This document shows, piece after piece, positions 26,071 through 35,452 of a stretch of 64,000 nucleotides of DNA. The notes below the pieces were generated by a model. It made no database searches, had not been told where the DNA came from, and was given only the letters and a program-made list of their open reading frames with translations. Positions within the stretch are counted from its first letter, which is position 1; each line of letters starts with the position of its first letter. Origin of the DNA: Sphaerotilus hippei (GTDB lineage Bacteria > Pseudomonadota > Gammaproteobacteria > Burkholderiales > Burkholderiaceae_C); contig NZ_QJJS01000017.1 of assembly GCF_003201595.1 (NCBI RefSeq), positions 1-64,000 of the forward strand, given 5' to 3'. Made by a program: the position numbers and the translations under genes.

Positions 26071-26168
26071 GGGGATACCCTATCCCGCACCTGAATGCCC
26101 GCGGGCGGAGAACCCGCCATGCAGGCGCAACACAGCTGCAGGTCATGCAAAAAACGCATGTAATCACT

Positions 26169-26198
26169 TTGTAATCCCGGGAGGGCGGCCTCTACACT
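26169..26198 (+). promoter_or_regulatory. putative promoter and leader hairpin of pckG
   Basis: TTGTAA (26169-26174), 18 bases and TACACT (26193-26198) form a plausible sigma-70 promoter. The transcript would start near 26205 and begin with an imperfect hairpin at 26207-26247 (GGCAT...ATGCC, AAGCG...CGCTT). This hairpin may affect mRNA stability. The rest of the rsmE-pckG gap shows nothing else. Confidence 0.5.
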
Positions 26199-26270
26199 GA
26201 TTTCAGGCATGTCGAAAGCGCTCTTCCCGAACGCTTCCGAGATGCCTTTTTCTACTCTGGAGCCTCCCCG

Positions 26271-28142
26271 ATGAACCACCCTGCCATGGCCGGCGTTGAC
26301 GTCAACGCACCCTCCTTCGTCAAGAACGCCAAGCTGATCGCCTGGGTCGCCGAGATGGCCGCCCTGACGCAGGCGTCCGCCATCCACTGGTGCGATGGCA
26401 GCGTCGAGGAATACGACCGCCTGTGCCAGCAGCTGGTCGATGCGGGCACCTTCAGGAAGCTCAATCCTGTCAAGCGCCCGAACAGCTACCTGGCCTGCTC
26501 GTCCCCGAGCGACGTGGCTCGCGTGGAAGACCGCACCTTCATCTGCTCGAAGGTGAAGGAAGAAGCTGGCCCGACCAACAACTGGATGGCCCCGGCCGAG
26601 ATGCGCACCCTGCTGCAGACGGGTGAGAACGCCCTCTTCAAGGGCTGCATGAAGGGCCGCACGATGTACGTCGTGCCCTTCTCGATGGGCCCGCTGGGTT
26701 CGCCGATCGCCCACATCGGCATCGAGCTGTCGGACAGCCCCTATGTCGCCGTCAACATGCGCATCATGACCCGCATGGGCCGCGCCGTGTACGACGTGCT
26801 GGGCATCGACGGCGAGTTCGTGCCCTGCGTGCACACCGTGGGTGCGCCGCTGGAAGCCGGCCAGGCCGACGTGACCTGGCCCTGCAACACCACCAAGTAC
26901 ATCGTCCACTACCCCGAGACCCGCGAGATCTGGTCCTACGGCTCGGGCTACGGCGGCAACGCGCTGCTGGGCAAGAAGTGCTTCGCGCTGCGCATCGCCT
27001 CGACGATGGGCCGTGACCAGGGCTGGCTGGCCGAGCACATGCTGATCCTGGGCGTGACCTCGCCCGAAGGCAAGAAGAGCCATGTCGCCGCCGCCTTCCC
27101 GAGCGCCTGCGGCAAGACCAACTTCGCCATGCTGATCCCGCCGGCCGAGCTGGGCGACTGGAAGGTCACCACCATCGGCGACGACATCGCCTGGATCAAG
27201 CCGGTCGACGGCAAGCTGCGCGCCATCAACCCGGAGGCGGGCTACTTCGGCGTCGCCCCGGGCACCAACTTCAAGACCAACCCGAACTGCATGGCCTCGC
27301 TGGACCGTGACGTCATCTTCACCAACGTCGCGCTGACCGACGACGGTGACGTGTGGTGGGAAGGCATGACCGACGAGCTGCCCTCGCACCTGATCGACTG
27401 GCAGGGCAAGGACTGGACGCCGGAGACCGCCCGCCTGCCGGACGGCAAGCTGCGCCCCGCCGCCCACCCGAACGCCCGCTTCACCGTGGCGGCCGGCAAC
27501 AACCCCGCGCTCGACCCCGAGTGGGACAACCCGGCCGGCGTGGCGATCGACGCCTTCATCTTCGGTGGCCGCCGCTCGACCACCGTGCCGCTGGTGACCG
27601 AAGCCCGCGACTGGGTCGAAGGCGTCTACATGGCCGCCACGATGGGCTCCGAGACGACCGCCGCGGCCGCCGGCCAGATGGGCGTCGTGCGCCGCGACCC
27701 GTTCGCGATGCTGCCGTTCATGGGCTACAACATGAGCGACTACTTCCAGCACTGGCTGAACCTGGGCGCCAAGCTGAAGGCCGAAGGCGCGACGCTGCCG
27801 GCCATCTACTGCGTCAACTGGTTCCGCAAGGGGGCGGACGGCAAGTTCGTGTGGCCGGGCTACGGCGACAACATGCGCGTGCTGCAGTGGATGCTGGGCC
27901 GCATCGAGGGCCAGGCCCAGGGCAGCGAGAACATCTTCGGCGTCAGCCCGAACTACGGCGACCTGGACTGGTCGGGCCTGGACTTCAGCGAAGCGCAGTT
28001 CAACAGCGTCATCGGCATCGACCACGCCGCCTGGCAGCAGGAGATGAAGCTGCACGGCGACCTGTTCGAGCAGCTGGCCTACCACCTGCCGGCCGAACTG
28101 ACGGCGACCAAGGCGAAGATCGAAGCCAAGCTGGCGTCCTGA
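26271..28142 (+). CDS. pckG: phosphoenolpyruvate carboxykinase (GTP)
   Basis: The 623-residue enzyme converts oxaloacetate and GTP to phosphoenolpyruvate and CO2 in gluconeogenesis. It is the GTP class: the kinase-1a P-loop is in [18 protein letters not shown] with the reactive cysteine, the substrate loop is [12 protein letters not shown], and [18 protein letters not shown] is typical. The length is normal. It stands alone with its own putative promoter and a strong bidirectional terminator. Confidence 0.98.
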   Translation: MNHPAMAGVDVNAPSFVKNAKLIAWVAEMAALTQASAIHWCDGSVEEYDRLCQQLVDAGTFRKLNPVKRPNSYLACSSPSDVARVEDRTFICSKVKEEAGPTNNWMAPAEMRTLLQTGENALFKGCMKGRTMYVVPFSMGPLGSPIAHIGIELSDSPYVAVNMRIMTRMGRAVYDVLGIDGEFVPCVHTVGAPLEAGQADVTWPCNTTKYIVHYPETREIWSYGSGYGGNALLGKKCFALRIASTMGRDQGWLAEHMLILGVTSPEGKKSHVAAAFPSACGKTNFAMLIPPAELGDWKVTTIGDDIAWIKPVDGKLRAINPEAGYFGVAPGTNFKTNPNCMASLDRDVIFTNVALTDDGDVWWEGMTDELPSHLIDWQGKDWTPETARLPDGKLRPAAHPNARFTVAAGNNPALDPEWDNPAGVAIDAFIFGGRRSTTVPLVTEARDWVEGVYMAATMGSETTAAAAGQMGVVRRDPFAMLPFMGYNMSDYFQHWLNLGAKLKAEGATLPAIYCVNWFRKGADGKFVWPGYGDNMRVLQWMLGRIEGQAQGSENIFGVSPNYGDLDWSGLDFSEAQFNSVIGIDHAAWQQEMKLHGDLFEQLAYHLPAELTATKAKIEAKLAS

Positions 28143-28162
28143 TCCTGCGGCCCGCCCGATGA

Positions 28163-28194
28163 AAGAAGCCTGCCGGGTGACCGGCAGGCTTCTT
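28163..28194. terminator. bidirectional terminator after pckG
   Basis: AAGAAGCCTGCCGG, a 4-base loop and CCGGCAGGCTTCTT form a 14-bp perfect stem 20 bases after the pckG stop and 5 bases from the end of the convergent small gene. It can serve both strands. Confidence 0.9.
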
Positions 28195-28198
28195 GTCT

Positions 28199-28402
28199 TC
28201 AGGGACGGCGCAGCGCGGCGCGGAGGTCTTCGGCCAGACCGGGGTTGGTGTGCTCGCAGCGGCGGGCCGCGAATTCCAGCTCGCGACGTGCGCGGTGCTC
28301 ACCCACCTCGGTGAGGTAGCGGTTGACGGCACCGAACACCCGGCCGATCCACACCGGGGCGTGGAGGGCGCGGTGACCCATCGGAAACGTCTGACTCATC
28401 AT
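28199..28402 (-). CDS. small protein of unknown function, second gene of a pair
   Basis: I do not recognise this 67-residue protein. It begins MMSQTFPMGHRALHAPVW, has an amphipathic helix rich in Arg/Glu (GEHRARRELEFAARR) and ends NPGLAEDLRAALRRP. The tail resembles that of its upstream neighbour (YAADLRAAARAV), so the two may be diverged duplicates or partners. AGGAG eight bases before the ATG supports translation. It follows the 94-codon gene by 30 bases and ends at the pckG terminator. Confidence 0.6.
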   Translation of the reverse strand: MMSQTFPMGHRALHAPVWIGRVFGAVNRYLTEVGEHRARRELEFAARRCEHTNPGLAEDLRAALRRP

Positions 28403-28432
28403 GATCTGTACTCCTGTCGGTGACGGGGGGAT

Positions 28433-28717
28433 TCAGCGGGCGCCAGCCGAAGCGGCGTCGTCGCGCATCTGCACGGCCCGCGCGGCGGCGCGCAGGTCGG
28501 CGGCATAGGACGGCTGCGACTTCTCGTAGGCCTGGGCCCACTCGATCAGCTCGCCGGCCGTCTGCGGCTCACGCACCACCGGTGCGGCGTGGAAGATCGC
28601 CTGCACGGCCTGATCGGCCCCCTTCAGCAGCGCAGCGAAGGCGTTGCCGAAAAAGCGGGCTCCGGGCATGGCGCCGGACTGGGCAGCAGGATGAAAGGGA
28701 ACCATGATCATGGCCAT
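28433..28717 (-). CDS. small protein of unknown function, first gene of a pair
   Basis: This 94-residue protein has no family I can name. Its N-terminal half is mildly hydrophobic (ARFFGNAFAALLKGADQAVQ) and could lie against a membrane. The C-terminal half is helical and ends SYAADLRAAARAVQMRDD, resembling the end of the next gene product. A strong AAGGAG site precedes ATG 28717. Upstream are two AGGGAWAACCCT palindromes, one touching a -10-like box, so the gene looks tightly regulated. The divergent LysR gene is a candidate regulator. Confidence 0.65.
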   Translation of the reverse strand: MAMIMVPFHPAAQSGAMPGARFFGNAFAALLKGADQAVQAIFHAAPVVREPQTAGELIEWAQAYEKSQPSYAADLRAAARAVQMRDDAASAGAR

Positions 28718-28730
28718 TGCAGAACTCCTT

Positions 28731-28772
28731 AGGGAAAACCCTTGATGGACGTGATTCTAGGGATAACCCTAG
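28731..28772 (-). promoter_or_regulatory. paired AGGGAWAACCCT palindromes overlapping the promoter of the small gene pair
   Basis: AGGGAAAACCCT (28731-28742) and AGGGATAACCCT (28759-28770, extended to CTAGGGATAACCCTAG) differ in one base and are 28 bases apart. On the minus strand TAGAAT (28754-28759) abuts the second copy and could be the -10 box. The first copy lies between the start point and the ribosome site. This is a good arrangement for a repressor binding cooperatively; the protein is unknown. Confidence 0.6.
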
Positions 28773-28793
28773 ATATACAGATAGCAGGTCTTG

Positions 28794-28820
28794 TGAATCA
28801 TCATCATTCAGGACATGAAT
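28794..28820 (+). promoter_or_regulatory. putative LysR autoregulatory box
   Basis: Three alternating half sites, TGAAT (28794-28798), ATTCA (28806-28810) and TGAAT (28816-28820), give a T-N11-A dyad, ATTCA-N5-TGAAT, ending ten bases before the LysR ATG. This fits LysR-type self-repression. Confidence 0.5.
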
Positions 28821-28830
28821 GACTTGAGCC

Positions 28831-29796
28831 ATGAACTTCCGCACCCTCGACCTCAATCTGCTGAGGGTCTTTGACGTCGTGATGGCCGAACGCAACCTCA
28901 CCCGTGCGGCCGAGCAGCTCTCGATGACCCAGCCGGCCGTCAGCAATGCCTTGCGCCGACTGCGCGAGACCGTCGGCGAAACGCTGTTCACGCGGGGTGC
29001 GCAGGGGGTCGTGCCGACCGCCCGGGCCGAGGCGCTCTGGCCGGAGGTGCGGGTCGCGCTGGCCCATCTGCGGGACGCGTTCGAGCCGACGACCTACGAC
29101 CCGCGGACCCAGCCGCTCACCGGCCGGCTGGCGATGGCCGATGCGGTGGCCGCCCGGCTGCTGCCGGTGCTGCTGCGCCGGCTGGAGTCCAGCCAGGCGA
29201 TGGTCGACCTGCGGGTGCTGCCGCTGCTGATGCGCGACCCCAGCACGCTGCTGGAACGGGGCGAGGCGGACCTGGCGATCGGCCACTTTCCCGAACTGGT
29301 CACCCGCATGGTGACCCTGGGCAGCTCGGCACCGCTGCGCCAGCGGCAGCTGGAGGAAAGTGAGTACGTCTGCGTGATGCGACGGGGGCACCCGCTGGCC
29401 GGGGAGGAGGCGCTGACGCTCGAGGCCTACTGCGCGGCGCAGCACCTGCTGGTGAGCTTTTCAGGCCGGGCCCACGGCGTGGTGGACGAGGTGCTGGTGG
29501 GCATGCAGCGCAGCCGGCGGGTGGTGCTGGCGGTGAACCAGTTCTACACCGCCGGGCTGGTGATCGCGGCGACCGACCTGCTGACGGTGCTGCCGCGGGC
29601 CTACCTGTCGGTGATCGGCGCGGCCGAGGCCCTGGTCAGCCGGCCGCTGCCGCTGCGCCTGGCCCCGCTGCTGATCCACATGGTCTGGCACCGCCGCCAC
29701 GACACCCAGCCCGCCCACCGCTGGCTGCTGGAGCAGGTGGCGGCGGCCTCCTCGCCTCAGCCGGCGGCCGGGGCCGACAGCTCGGTCCAGAGGTAG
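28831..29796 (+). CDS. LysR family transcriptional regulator
   Basis: The 321-residue protein has an N-terminal winged helix (NFRTLDLNLLRVFDVVMAER, and TRAAEQLSMTQPAVSNALRR near residues 28-47) and the effector domain beginning near residue 90 (GRLAMADAVAARLLPVLLRR). The start MNFRTLDLNLLRVFD is typical of the NodD/LinR-like subgroup. It is divergent from the two small unknown genes and may control them. Its last 40 bases overlap the convergent S9 peptidase gene. Confidence 0.9.
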   Translation: MNFRTLDLNLLRVFDVVMAERNLTRAAEQLSMTQPAVSNALRRLRETVGETLFTRGAQGVVPTARAEALWPEVRVALAHLRDAFEPTTYDPRTQPLTGRLAMADAVAARLLPVLLRRLESSQAMVDLRVLPLLMRDPSTLLERGEADLAIGHFPELVTRMVTLGSSAPLRQRQLEESEYVCVMRRGHPLAGEEALTLEAYCAAQHLLVSFSGRAHGVVDEVLVGMQRSRRVVLAVNQFYTAGLVIAATDLLTVLPRAYLSVIGAAEALVSRPLPLRLAPLLIHMVWHRRHDTQPAHRWLLEQVAAASSPQPAAGADSSVQR

Positions 29797-31829
29797 GCGA
29801 ACTCCAGGGCCTGCAGGTGGGCCCGCTGCTCGTTGTCGGCCGCACCGCCGTGACCGCCCTCGATGTTCTCGAAGTAGAGCACCGGGTGGCCCGCCGCCTC
29901 GAGCCGCGCCACCATCTTGCGGGCGTGCCCGGGATGGACCCGGTCATCGCGGGTCGAGGTGGTGAACAGCGCCCGCGGGTAGCGCACGTCGGCACGGACG
30001 TGCTGATAAGGGCTGTAGCGCTCGATCCAGGCCCACTGCTGCGGCACGTCCGGGTTGCCGTATTCGGCCATCCACGACGCCCCGGCCAGCAGCAGGTGGT
30101 AACGCTTCATGTCCAGCAGCGGCACCTGGCAGACCACGGCACCGAACAGGTCCGGGCGCTGGGTCATCGCCGCGCCGACCAGCAGGCCGCCGTTGCTGCC
30201 GCCCATGATGCCCAGCCGGGCCGGGCGGGTCACGCCGGTGCGCACCAGGTCCTCCGCCACGGCGATGAAGTCGTCGTAGCTGCGCTGCTTGTGCTCGCGG
30301 ATCGCGGCCTGGTGCCAGGCGGGGCCGAACTCGCCCCCCCCGCGGAGGTTGGCGACGACCAGCACCCCGCCGCGCCCGTACCAGGCCAGGCCGAAGCCGG
30401 CCGAATACCAGGGCTGCAGCGAGACCTCGAACCCGCCGTAGCCGTACAGCAGCGTCGGGTTGTCGCCATCGGGCTCGACGCCACGGGGCCAGATGACGAA
30501 ATACGGCACCCGGGTGCCATCGGCACTGGTGGCGTGGCGCTGCTCGACCCGCATGCCGTCCGTGTCGAACCAGGCCGGGCGCTGCTTGAGCACCTCGACG
30601 CCGGCCTGGTCGGCCCGGGCCAGCATCAGCGAATCGGGCGTCAGGAAGTCGGTGTAGGTGACCCAGCAGTGCTCGGCCAGCGGGTCATCGACCAGGTGGG
30701 GCTCGTGCAGCGCGGCGATGCCCAGCGCGCCCGGGCCGGGCAGGTCGATCGCGCGGCGCTGCCACGCGCCGTCGACGAGGCGCAACGCCTCGACCCGGTT
30801 GGCCACCTGGTCGAGCAGGTTCAGCAGCAGGTGGTCGCGGGTCCAGGTCGTGCCACCCAGCGAGCAGGTCGGGGTCGGGACGAACAGCGCCGTCCAGGCC
30901 GGCTGGCCGGCCAGCAGATCGTCCAGCCGGGCGATCAGCAGCGAGCCCGCCGGATGGGTGTGTCCGTCGTCGGTGACCAGCGCGCTGCGCAACTCGAGCA
31001 GCGCCCACTCGCGGTGCAGGCCGAGGCTGGCGTCGTCGGGCTTGGGCAGCGGCAGCAGGCGGCCATCACCGGCCTGCAGCCACATGCGGGAGGTGTAGAA
31101 ATCGAGCGAACGGCCGAACACCACCCGCTCGTGACCGGGCGTGTCGTCGTGGCGGGCCCAGACCGAGACGTCGCCGGACTCGCCCTCGTGCACCGTCACC
31201 GCCGCGGACAGCGGCGTGCCGCGCGACCAGCGCCGGACCACGCGGGGATAGCCCGAATCGGTCAGCGTGCCGGGGCCGAAGTCGGTGGCCACCAGCAGCG
31301 TGTCCTCGTCCAGCCAGTCGACCTCGCTCTTGGCCTCGGGCAGCTCGAAGCCGCCAGCGACGAAGGCCCCGGTCACGACATCGAACTCGCGCACGACCAC
31401 GGCGTCGGCACCGCCGCGCGACAGGCGCACCAGGCAGCGCCGCCAGTCCCCGCCCGGGCGGGGCGACAGGAACACCGCACCGTGCCAGACCCAGTTCTCG
31501 CCCTCGGCCGCCGCCAGGGCGTCGAGGTCGAGCACCGGCTGCCAGTCGGGCGCCGGCTGGCGGTAGGAGTCCAGCGTCGTGCGCCGCCACAGGCCGCGCC
31601 GGTGCCCGGCGTCCTGCCAGAAGTTGTAGAACTGCGGACCGACGCGGCGCACATGGGGAATGCGCTGCGGCGCATCCATCAGCGCCAGCAGCCGGGGCCG
31701 GAACTCGAGGTACTCGGGGCGCGCCGTCAGCTCGGCGCTGGTGCGGGCGTTGTGCGCCTGCACCCAGGCCAGCGGCGCCTCGCCCGTGACGTCCTCCAGC
31801 CAGAGGTGGGGGTCCGGGGCCTCAGGCAT
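29757..31829 (-). CDS. S9 family prolyl oligopeptidase-like peptidase
   Basis: The roughly 690-residue enzyme has an N-terminal beta-propeller and a C-terminal alpha/beta hydrolase domain. The nucleophile is in [14 protein letters not shown] (Ser near residue 543), and the catalytic histidine lies in EGGHGG near residue 659. Asp is expected in [15 protein letters not shown]. No signal peptide is visible, so it is likely cytosolic and cleaves short peptides. Compared with classical prolyl oligopeptidase it is of the S9A-like bacterial group. ATG 31829 overlaps the ybeY stop by eight bases. The 3' end overlaps the convergent LysR gene by 40 bases. Confidence 0.9.
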   Translation of the reverse strand: MPEAPDPHLWLEDVTGEAPLAWVQAHNARTSAELTARPEYLEFRPRLLALMDAPQRIPHVRRVGPQFYNFWQDAGHRRGLWRRTTLDSYRQPAPDWQPVLDLDALAAAEGENWVWHGAVFLSPRPGGDWRRCLVRLSRGGADAVVVREFDVVTGAFVAGGFELPEAKSEVDWLDEDTLLVATDFGPGTLTDSGYPRVVRRWSRGTPLSAAVTVHEGESGDVSVWARHDDTPGHERVVFGRSLDFYTSRMWLQAGDGRLLPLPKPDDASLGLHREWALLELRSALVTDDGHTHPAGSLLIARLDDLLAGQPAWTALFVPTPTCSLGGTTWTRDHLLLNLLDQVANRVEALRLVDGAWQRRAIDLPGPGALGIAALHEPHLVDDPLAEHCWVTYTDFLTPDSLMLARADQAGVEVLKQRPAWFDTDGMRVEQRHATSADGTRVPYFVIWPRGVEPDGDNPTLLYGYGGFEVSLQPWYSAGFGLAWYGRGGVLVVANLRGGGEFGPAWHQAAIREHKQRSYDDFIAVAEDLVRTGVTRPARLGIMGGSNGGLLVGAAMTQRPDLFGAVVCQVPLLDMKRYHLLLAGASWMAEYGNPDVPQQWAWIERYSPYQHVRADVRYPRALFTTSTRDDRVHPGHARKMVARLEAAGHPVLYFENIEGGHGGAADNEQRAHLQALEFAYLWTELSAPAAG

Positions 31830-32262
31830 AAGGATCGGCAAAACCGAGGCCGGCCAGCACCTCGCGCTCGCGCGCCTCCATGATCTCGGCCTGCTCCTCG
31901 TCGTCCTCGTGGTCGTAGCCCTGGGCGTGCAGCGTGCCGTGCACCAGCAGGTGGGCGTAATGGGCGACCAGGTCCTTGCCGGCCTCCTTCGCCTCCCGCT
32001 CGACCACCTCGGCGCAGATCACCAGGTCGGCGCTGACGACCGGCTCCTGGGTGTAGTCGAAGGTCAGCACGTTGGTGGCGTAGTCCTTGCCGCGGTAGTC
32101 GCGGTTCAGCGCCAGGCCCTCGTCGGCCCCGACGATGCGCACCGTGATCTCGCCCGGCAGCTCCAGGGCGGCGCGCACCCAGCGCATCACCTTGTGGCGC
32201 GGCAGCACGGCGCGGTGGCGGGGGTCGGCGAATTGCAGCGACAGACTGAGTTCGGGTTTCAT
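31822..32262 (-). CDS. ybeY: endoribonuclease YbeY
   Basis: The 146-residue protein is the metalloendoribonuclease that matures 16S rRNA 3' ends and takes part in 70S quality control. The zinc site [16 protein letters not shown] matches HxxxHxxGYDH. Also present are the [18 protein letters not shown] core and the C-terminal acid-rich helix. It overlaps phoH by one base, the usual phoH-ybeY pairing. Confidence 0.97.
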   Translation of the reverse strand: MKPELSLSLQFADPRHRAVLPRHKVMRWVRAALELPGEITVRIVGADEGLALNRDYRGKDYATNVLTFDYTQEPVVSADLVICAEVVEREAKEAGKDLVAHYAHLLVHGTLHAQGYDHEDDEEQAEIMEAREREVLAGLGFADPYA

Positions 32263-33224
32263 CAGGAAAGCGCCTTGGCGGCGTCGTAGGCCTCGACGAT
32301 GCGGGCGACCAGCGGATGGCGCACGACGTCGGTGGCGGTGAATCGGGTCATCGCGATGCCGTGCACATGGCGCAGCACCCGGGCGGCATCGAGCAGCCCG
32401 CTGAGGTGGCCGCGCGGCAGGTCGACCTGGCTGAGGTCGCCGGTGATGACGGCGCGGCTGCCGAAGCCGATGCGGGTCAGGAACATCTTCATCTGCTCGG
32501 GCGAGGTGTTCTGGGCCTCGTCGAGGATGATGAAGGCGTGGTTGAGCGTGCGCCCGCGCATGAAGGCCAGCGGGGCGATCTCGATCAGCCCCTTCTCGAA
32601 GGCCTTGCTGACACGGTCCGGCCCCATCAGGTCGTGCAGCGCGTCGTGCAGCGGGCGCAGGTAGGGGTTCACCTTCTGAGCCAGGTCACCGGGCAGGAAA
32701 CCGAGCCGCTCGCCGGCCTCCACCGCCGGGCGGGTCAGCACGATGCGCTGCACCGTGTTGCGCTCCAGCGCATCGACCGCGCAGGCCACGGCCAGGAAGG
32801 TCTTGCCGGTGCCCGCCGGACCGATGCCGAAGGTGATGTCGTGCGACAGGATGTTCTGCAGGTAGCTCACCTGGTTGGCGGTGCGGCCGCACAGGTCGGG
32901 CCGGCGGGTGCTGAGCACGAGCTCCGGTCCCGCTCCGGCGGGCGACTGCCCCGGCGCCGGCGCCCCGGGGCTCATCAGCTGGGCCAGCGTCAGCTGCAGC
33001 TCGGCGGGATCGATCTCCCGGTCGGCGCGCTCGTGGAGGTGCTGCAGCAGGTCGATCGCCTGCTGGGCCGCCGCACGCTCCCCCTCGACCTGGAAGGACC
33101 CGTGGCGACGGCGGATCTGGACCGCGAGCGCCACCTCGATGCTGCGCAGGTGGGCATCGAGCGGACCGCACAGACGGGACAGACTCAGGTTGTCGGGGGC
33201 GGTGAAAGCGTGTCGGAGGATCAA
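32262..33224 (-). CDS. phoH: PhoH family ATPase
   Basis: The 320-residue PhoH-like protein has a C-terminal ATPase domain with Walker [28 protein letters not shown] and Walker [19 protein letters not shown]. The N-terminal part ([20 protein letters not shown]) is the family's KH-like region. It works with YbeY in RNA metabolism. The start is TTG 33224, the form that aligns with relatives; no better ATG exists. A CACAAT box at 33264-33269 may be its promoter. The usual upstream neighbour miaB is missing. Confidence 0.93.
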   Translation of the reverse strand: MILRHAFTAPDNLSLSRLCGPLDAHLRSIEVALAVQIRRRHGSFQVEGERAAAQQAIDLLQHLHERADREIDPAELQLTLAQLMSPGAPAPGQSPAGAGPELVLSTRRPDLCGRTANQVSYLQNILSHDITFGIGPAGTGKTFLAVACAVDALERNTVQRIVLTRPAVEAGERLGFLPGDLAQKVNPYLRPLHDALHDLMGPDRVSKAFEKGLIEIAPLAFMRGRTLNHAFIILDEAQNTSPEQMKMFLTRIGFGSRAVITGDLSQVDLPRGHLSGLLDAARVLRHVHGIAMTRFTATDVVRHPLVARIVEAYDAAKALS

Positions 33225-33342
33225 AGCAAGCGTGTGAAGTTACTGGCCTTGGCCAAAAACTCGATTGTGCCGGGCCCGGCCGGGGCAAGGCGCTCCGGCA
33301 GAATCAAAAAGTGCTGCCCGCCACCTCAACCGATGCCCACAC

Positions 33343-35277
33343 GTGCCCGACACCGTCGTCCTTGATTCACCCCCCGCGCCGCGCCGCCGGCTGCTGACCC
33401 TGCTGGAAAAGGCGGTCGCAGCGCTGCACCCCGCCCGCTGGGGAGCGCTGGTGCTGGCCCTGGTGCTGGTGGGGGCATGGGCCACCCACTGGTGGTCTCC
33501 CGCCCCGGCCACGGCCCTGCTGCGCATGCAGCACGCCCAGCAGATCGTCACCACCACCGGCGGGCAGGCCCTGGAGCGATCGACCACGCTGGTGCAGCTG
33601 CCCTTCCGGCAGACCCGCAGCCTGCCCCCGGAGCAGACCCTCTGGTTCCGCTGGAACCTGGACCTCAAGGCCGCGGCCGACCCCCGCTCCGGGCTGAGCG
33701 GGGTGTATTTCGAGCAGATCTGCGGGGCGGCACGGATCTGGTTCAACGGCCGCCTGATGTTCGAGCGGGGCCGGCTGAACGCCCCCGATGCGGCCGACTG
33801 CCTGGAGCCCATCCTGGTCGCGCTGCCCGCCGACCTGCTGCACGCCGGACGCAACCAGCTCGACCTGCAGCTGGCCGCCCACGGGGTGCCCCAGGTCGTC
33901 TCGGCCAGCCACGCCGGCCTGGTCTCCCCGGTGCTGATGGGCGACTACCGCACGCTCGACCAGATGCGCCGCCACCAGCAGGCCTTCAACGTCAGCGCCA
34001 CGATGGCGCTGGCCACCGTCGTGGCCTGCGTGGGCCTGGCGGCGCTGGGCCTGGGTGTGGCCAGCCAGCTGCCCTACCTGGGTTATTTCGGTGCCGCCAG
34101 CCTGGGCTGGGCGCTGGTCTGCGCGCTGATGCTGGGGGCCACGCTGCCCCTGCCACCGCTGTGGACCCAGTGGCTGATGAGCACCGTCGTGCCGCCGGTG
34201 GCGGTGGCGGGCATGCTGTTCCTGCTGCGCTACTGCGGCCTGAGGCTGTCGGGGCTGGAGCTGTCGATGGCGCTGCAGTGCCTGGTCGTGCCGCTGAGCC
34301 TGCTGGTGGCCGGGCCCGAGCGCCTGCACATGGTCGCGCCCCCCTGGTTCATGATCCTGGCCATCGAGATGCTGGTGACGATCGGCGCCTTCCTGCACCG
34401 GGCCTGGGCGCTGTCGCGCCCCGACTTCTGGGTCGGCGCCACGGCGCTGATGGCCGGTGCGGTGACGCTGCTGTCGGAGTGGCTGCTACCCGACGGACCG
34501 GTGCTGCTGGTGGGCAAGCATGCGATCAGCGTGCTGCTGATCACGATGTTCGCCGGCATGGTCTGGCGCATGCAGCTGCTGTTCCAGAGCGCCCTGCAGG
34601 CCGCCGAGCAGGCCCGCCAGATGGCCGAGCGCCGCGCCCACGACGTGCAGGCCGACATGGAGCAGAACTTCGGCCAGATGGCCGAGCTGCGGGTCGAGCA
34701 GGTGACCGCACGCGAGCGCAAGCGCATCGCCGCCGACCTGCACGACGACCTGGGCGCCAAGCTGCTGACCATCGTGCACACCAGCGAGAGCGAGCGCATC
34801 GCCACGCTGGCCCGCGAGGCGCTGGAGGAGATGCGGCTGTCGGTGCGGGGCCTGACCGGCCGGGCCGTGCAGCTCGGCGACGCGATCGGCGACTGGCGCA
34901 GCGAGGTGATGATGCGGCTGTCGCAGGGCGGGGTCGAGCTGGCCTGGGACACCCCCGACGACCTGCTGATGAGCGAGCGGGCGCTGAGCGCACGGGCCTA
35001 TGTGCAGACCACCCGCATCCTGCGCGAGGCGGTGAGCAACGTGCTCAAGCACAGCGGCGGCTCCAACTGCGAGATCTCGATCCGCCTGGAGGCCAACGAC
35101 TTCGAGCTGATCATCTCCGACAACGGCAAGGGCATCCCGATGGAGCTCGACGGCAAGCTCGACCGGGGCCACGGCATGTCGACGATGAAGGGGCGGGCCA
35201 AGCAGCTGCAGGGCCAGTGCCTGGTGGAATCGGGCCCGGGTTATGGCACGACGATCCGCCTGACCCTGCCACTCTGA
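33343..35277 (+). CDS. membrane sensor histidine kinase (HPK7, HisKA_3 type)
   Basis: The roughly 644-residue kinase has one N-terminal membrane segment (WGALVLALVLVGAWATHWW), an extracytoplasmic domain of about 170 residues with a galactose-binding-like look (FEQICGAARIWFNGRLMFER), and about seven membrane spans like 7TMR-DISM receptors. A coiled coil and the HisKA_3 H-box follow, RIAADLHDDLGAKL, with the phosphorylated His near residue 467. The HATPase motifs are REAVSNVLKHSGG, DNGKGIPM and GPGYGTTIRL. Start GTG 33343 is tentative; ATG 33265 would overlap the phoH promoter. The response regulator follows 175 bases later. The ligand is unknown. Confidence 0.85.
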   Translation: MPDTVVLDSPPAPRRRLLTLLEKAVAALHPARWGALVLALVLVGAWATHWWSPAPATALLRMQHAQQIVTTTGGQALERSTTLVQLPFRQTRSLPPEQTLWFRWNLDLKAAADPRSGLSGVYFEQICGAARIWFNGRLMFERGRLNAPDAADCLEPILVALPADLLHAGRNQLDLQLAAHGVPQVVSASHAGLVSPVLMGDYRTLDQMRRHQQAFNVSATMALATVVACVGLAALGLGVASQLPYLGYFGAASLGWALVCALMLGATLPLPPLWTQWLMSTVVPPVAVAGMLFLLRYCGLRLSGLELSMALQCLVVPLSLLVAGPERLHMVAPPWFMILAIEMLVTIGAFLHRAWALSRPDFWVGATALMAGAVTLLSEWLLPDGPVLLVGKHAISVLLITMFAGMVWRMQLLFQSALQAAEQARQMAERRAHDVQADMEQNFGQMAELRVEQVTARERKRIAADLHDDLGAKLLTIVHTSESERIATLAREALEEMRLSVRGLTGRAVQLGDAIGDWRSEVMMRLSQGGVELAWDTPDDLLMSERALSARAYVQTTRILREAVSNVLKHSGGSNCEISIRLEANDFELIISDNGKGIPMELDGKLDRGHGMSTMKGRAKQLQGQCLVESGPGYGTTIRLTLPL

Positions 35278-35452
35278 GCCGGCCGCACCAGGCCCAGGGC
35301 GCACGAAAGTCGACGAAGCGTGCAGGAGTGCCTGCACGGTTCCACGCGCGGGGGAACCGGCGACGGCGACACCCGCCATGCGGAGCGATTCTTCCCTCAC
35401 ACTAGATTTTGATGTGCGGCGGCACCTGACGACCGCCACCCCAGGAGAGAAG

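Noticed and set aside
25917-28085. A 722-codon minus-strand open frame opposite pckG
   Set aside because: It is a shadow of pckG; pckG has intact catalytic motifs and its own signals.
28757-28772. CTAGGGATAAC as a homing endonuclease-like target
   Set aside because: Only about nine bases resemble the I-SceI site, and the symmetric dyad and its neighbour explain the sequence better as an operator.
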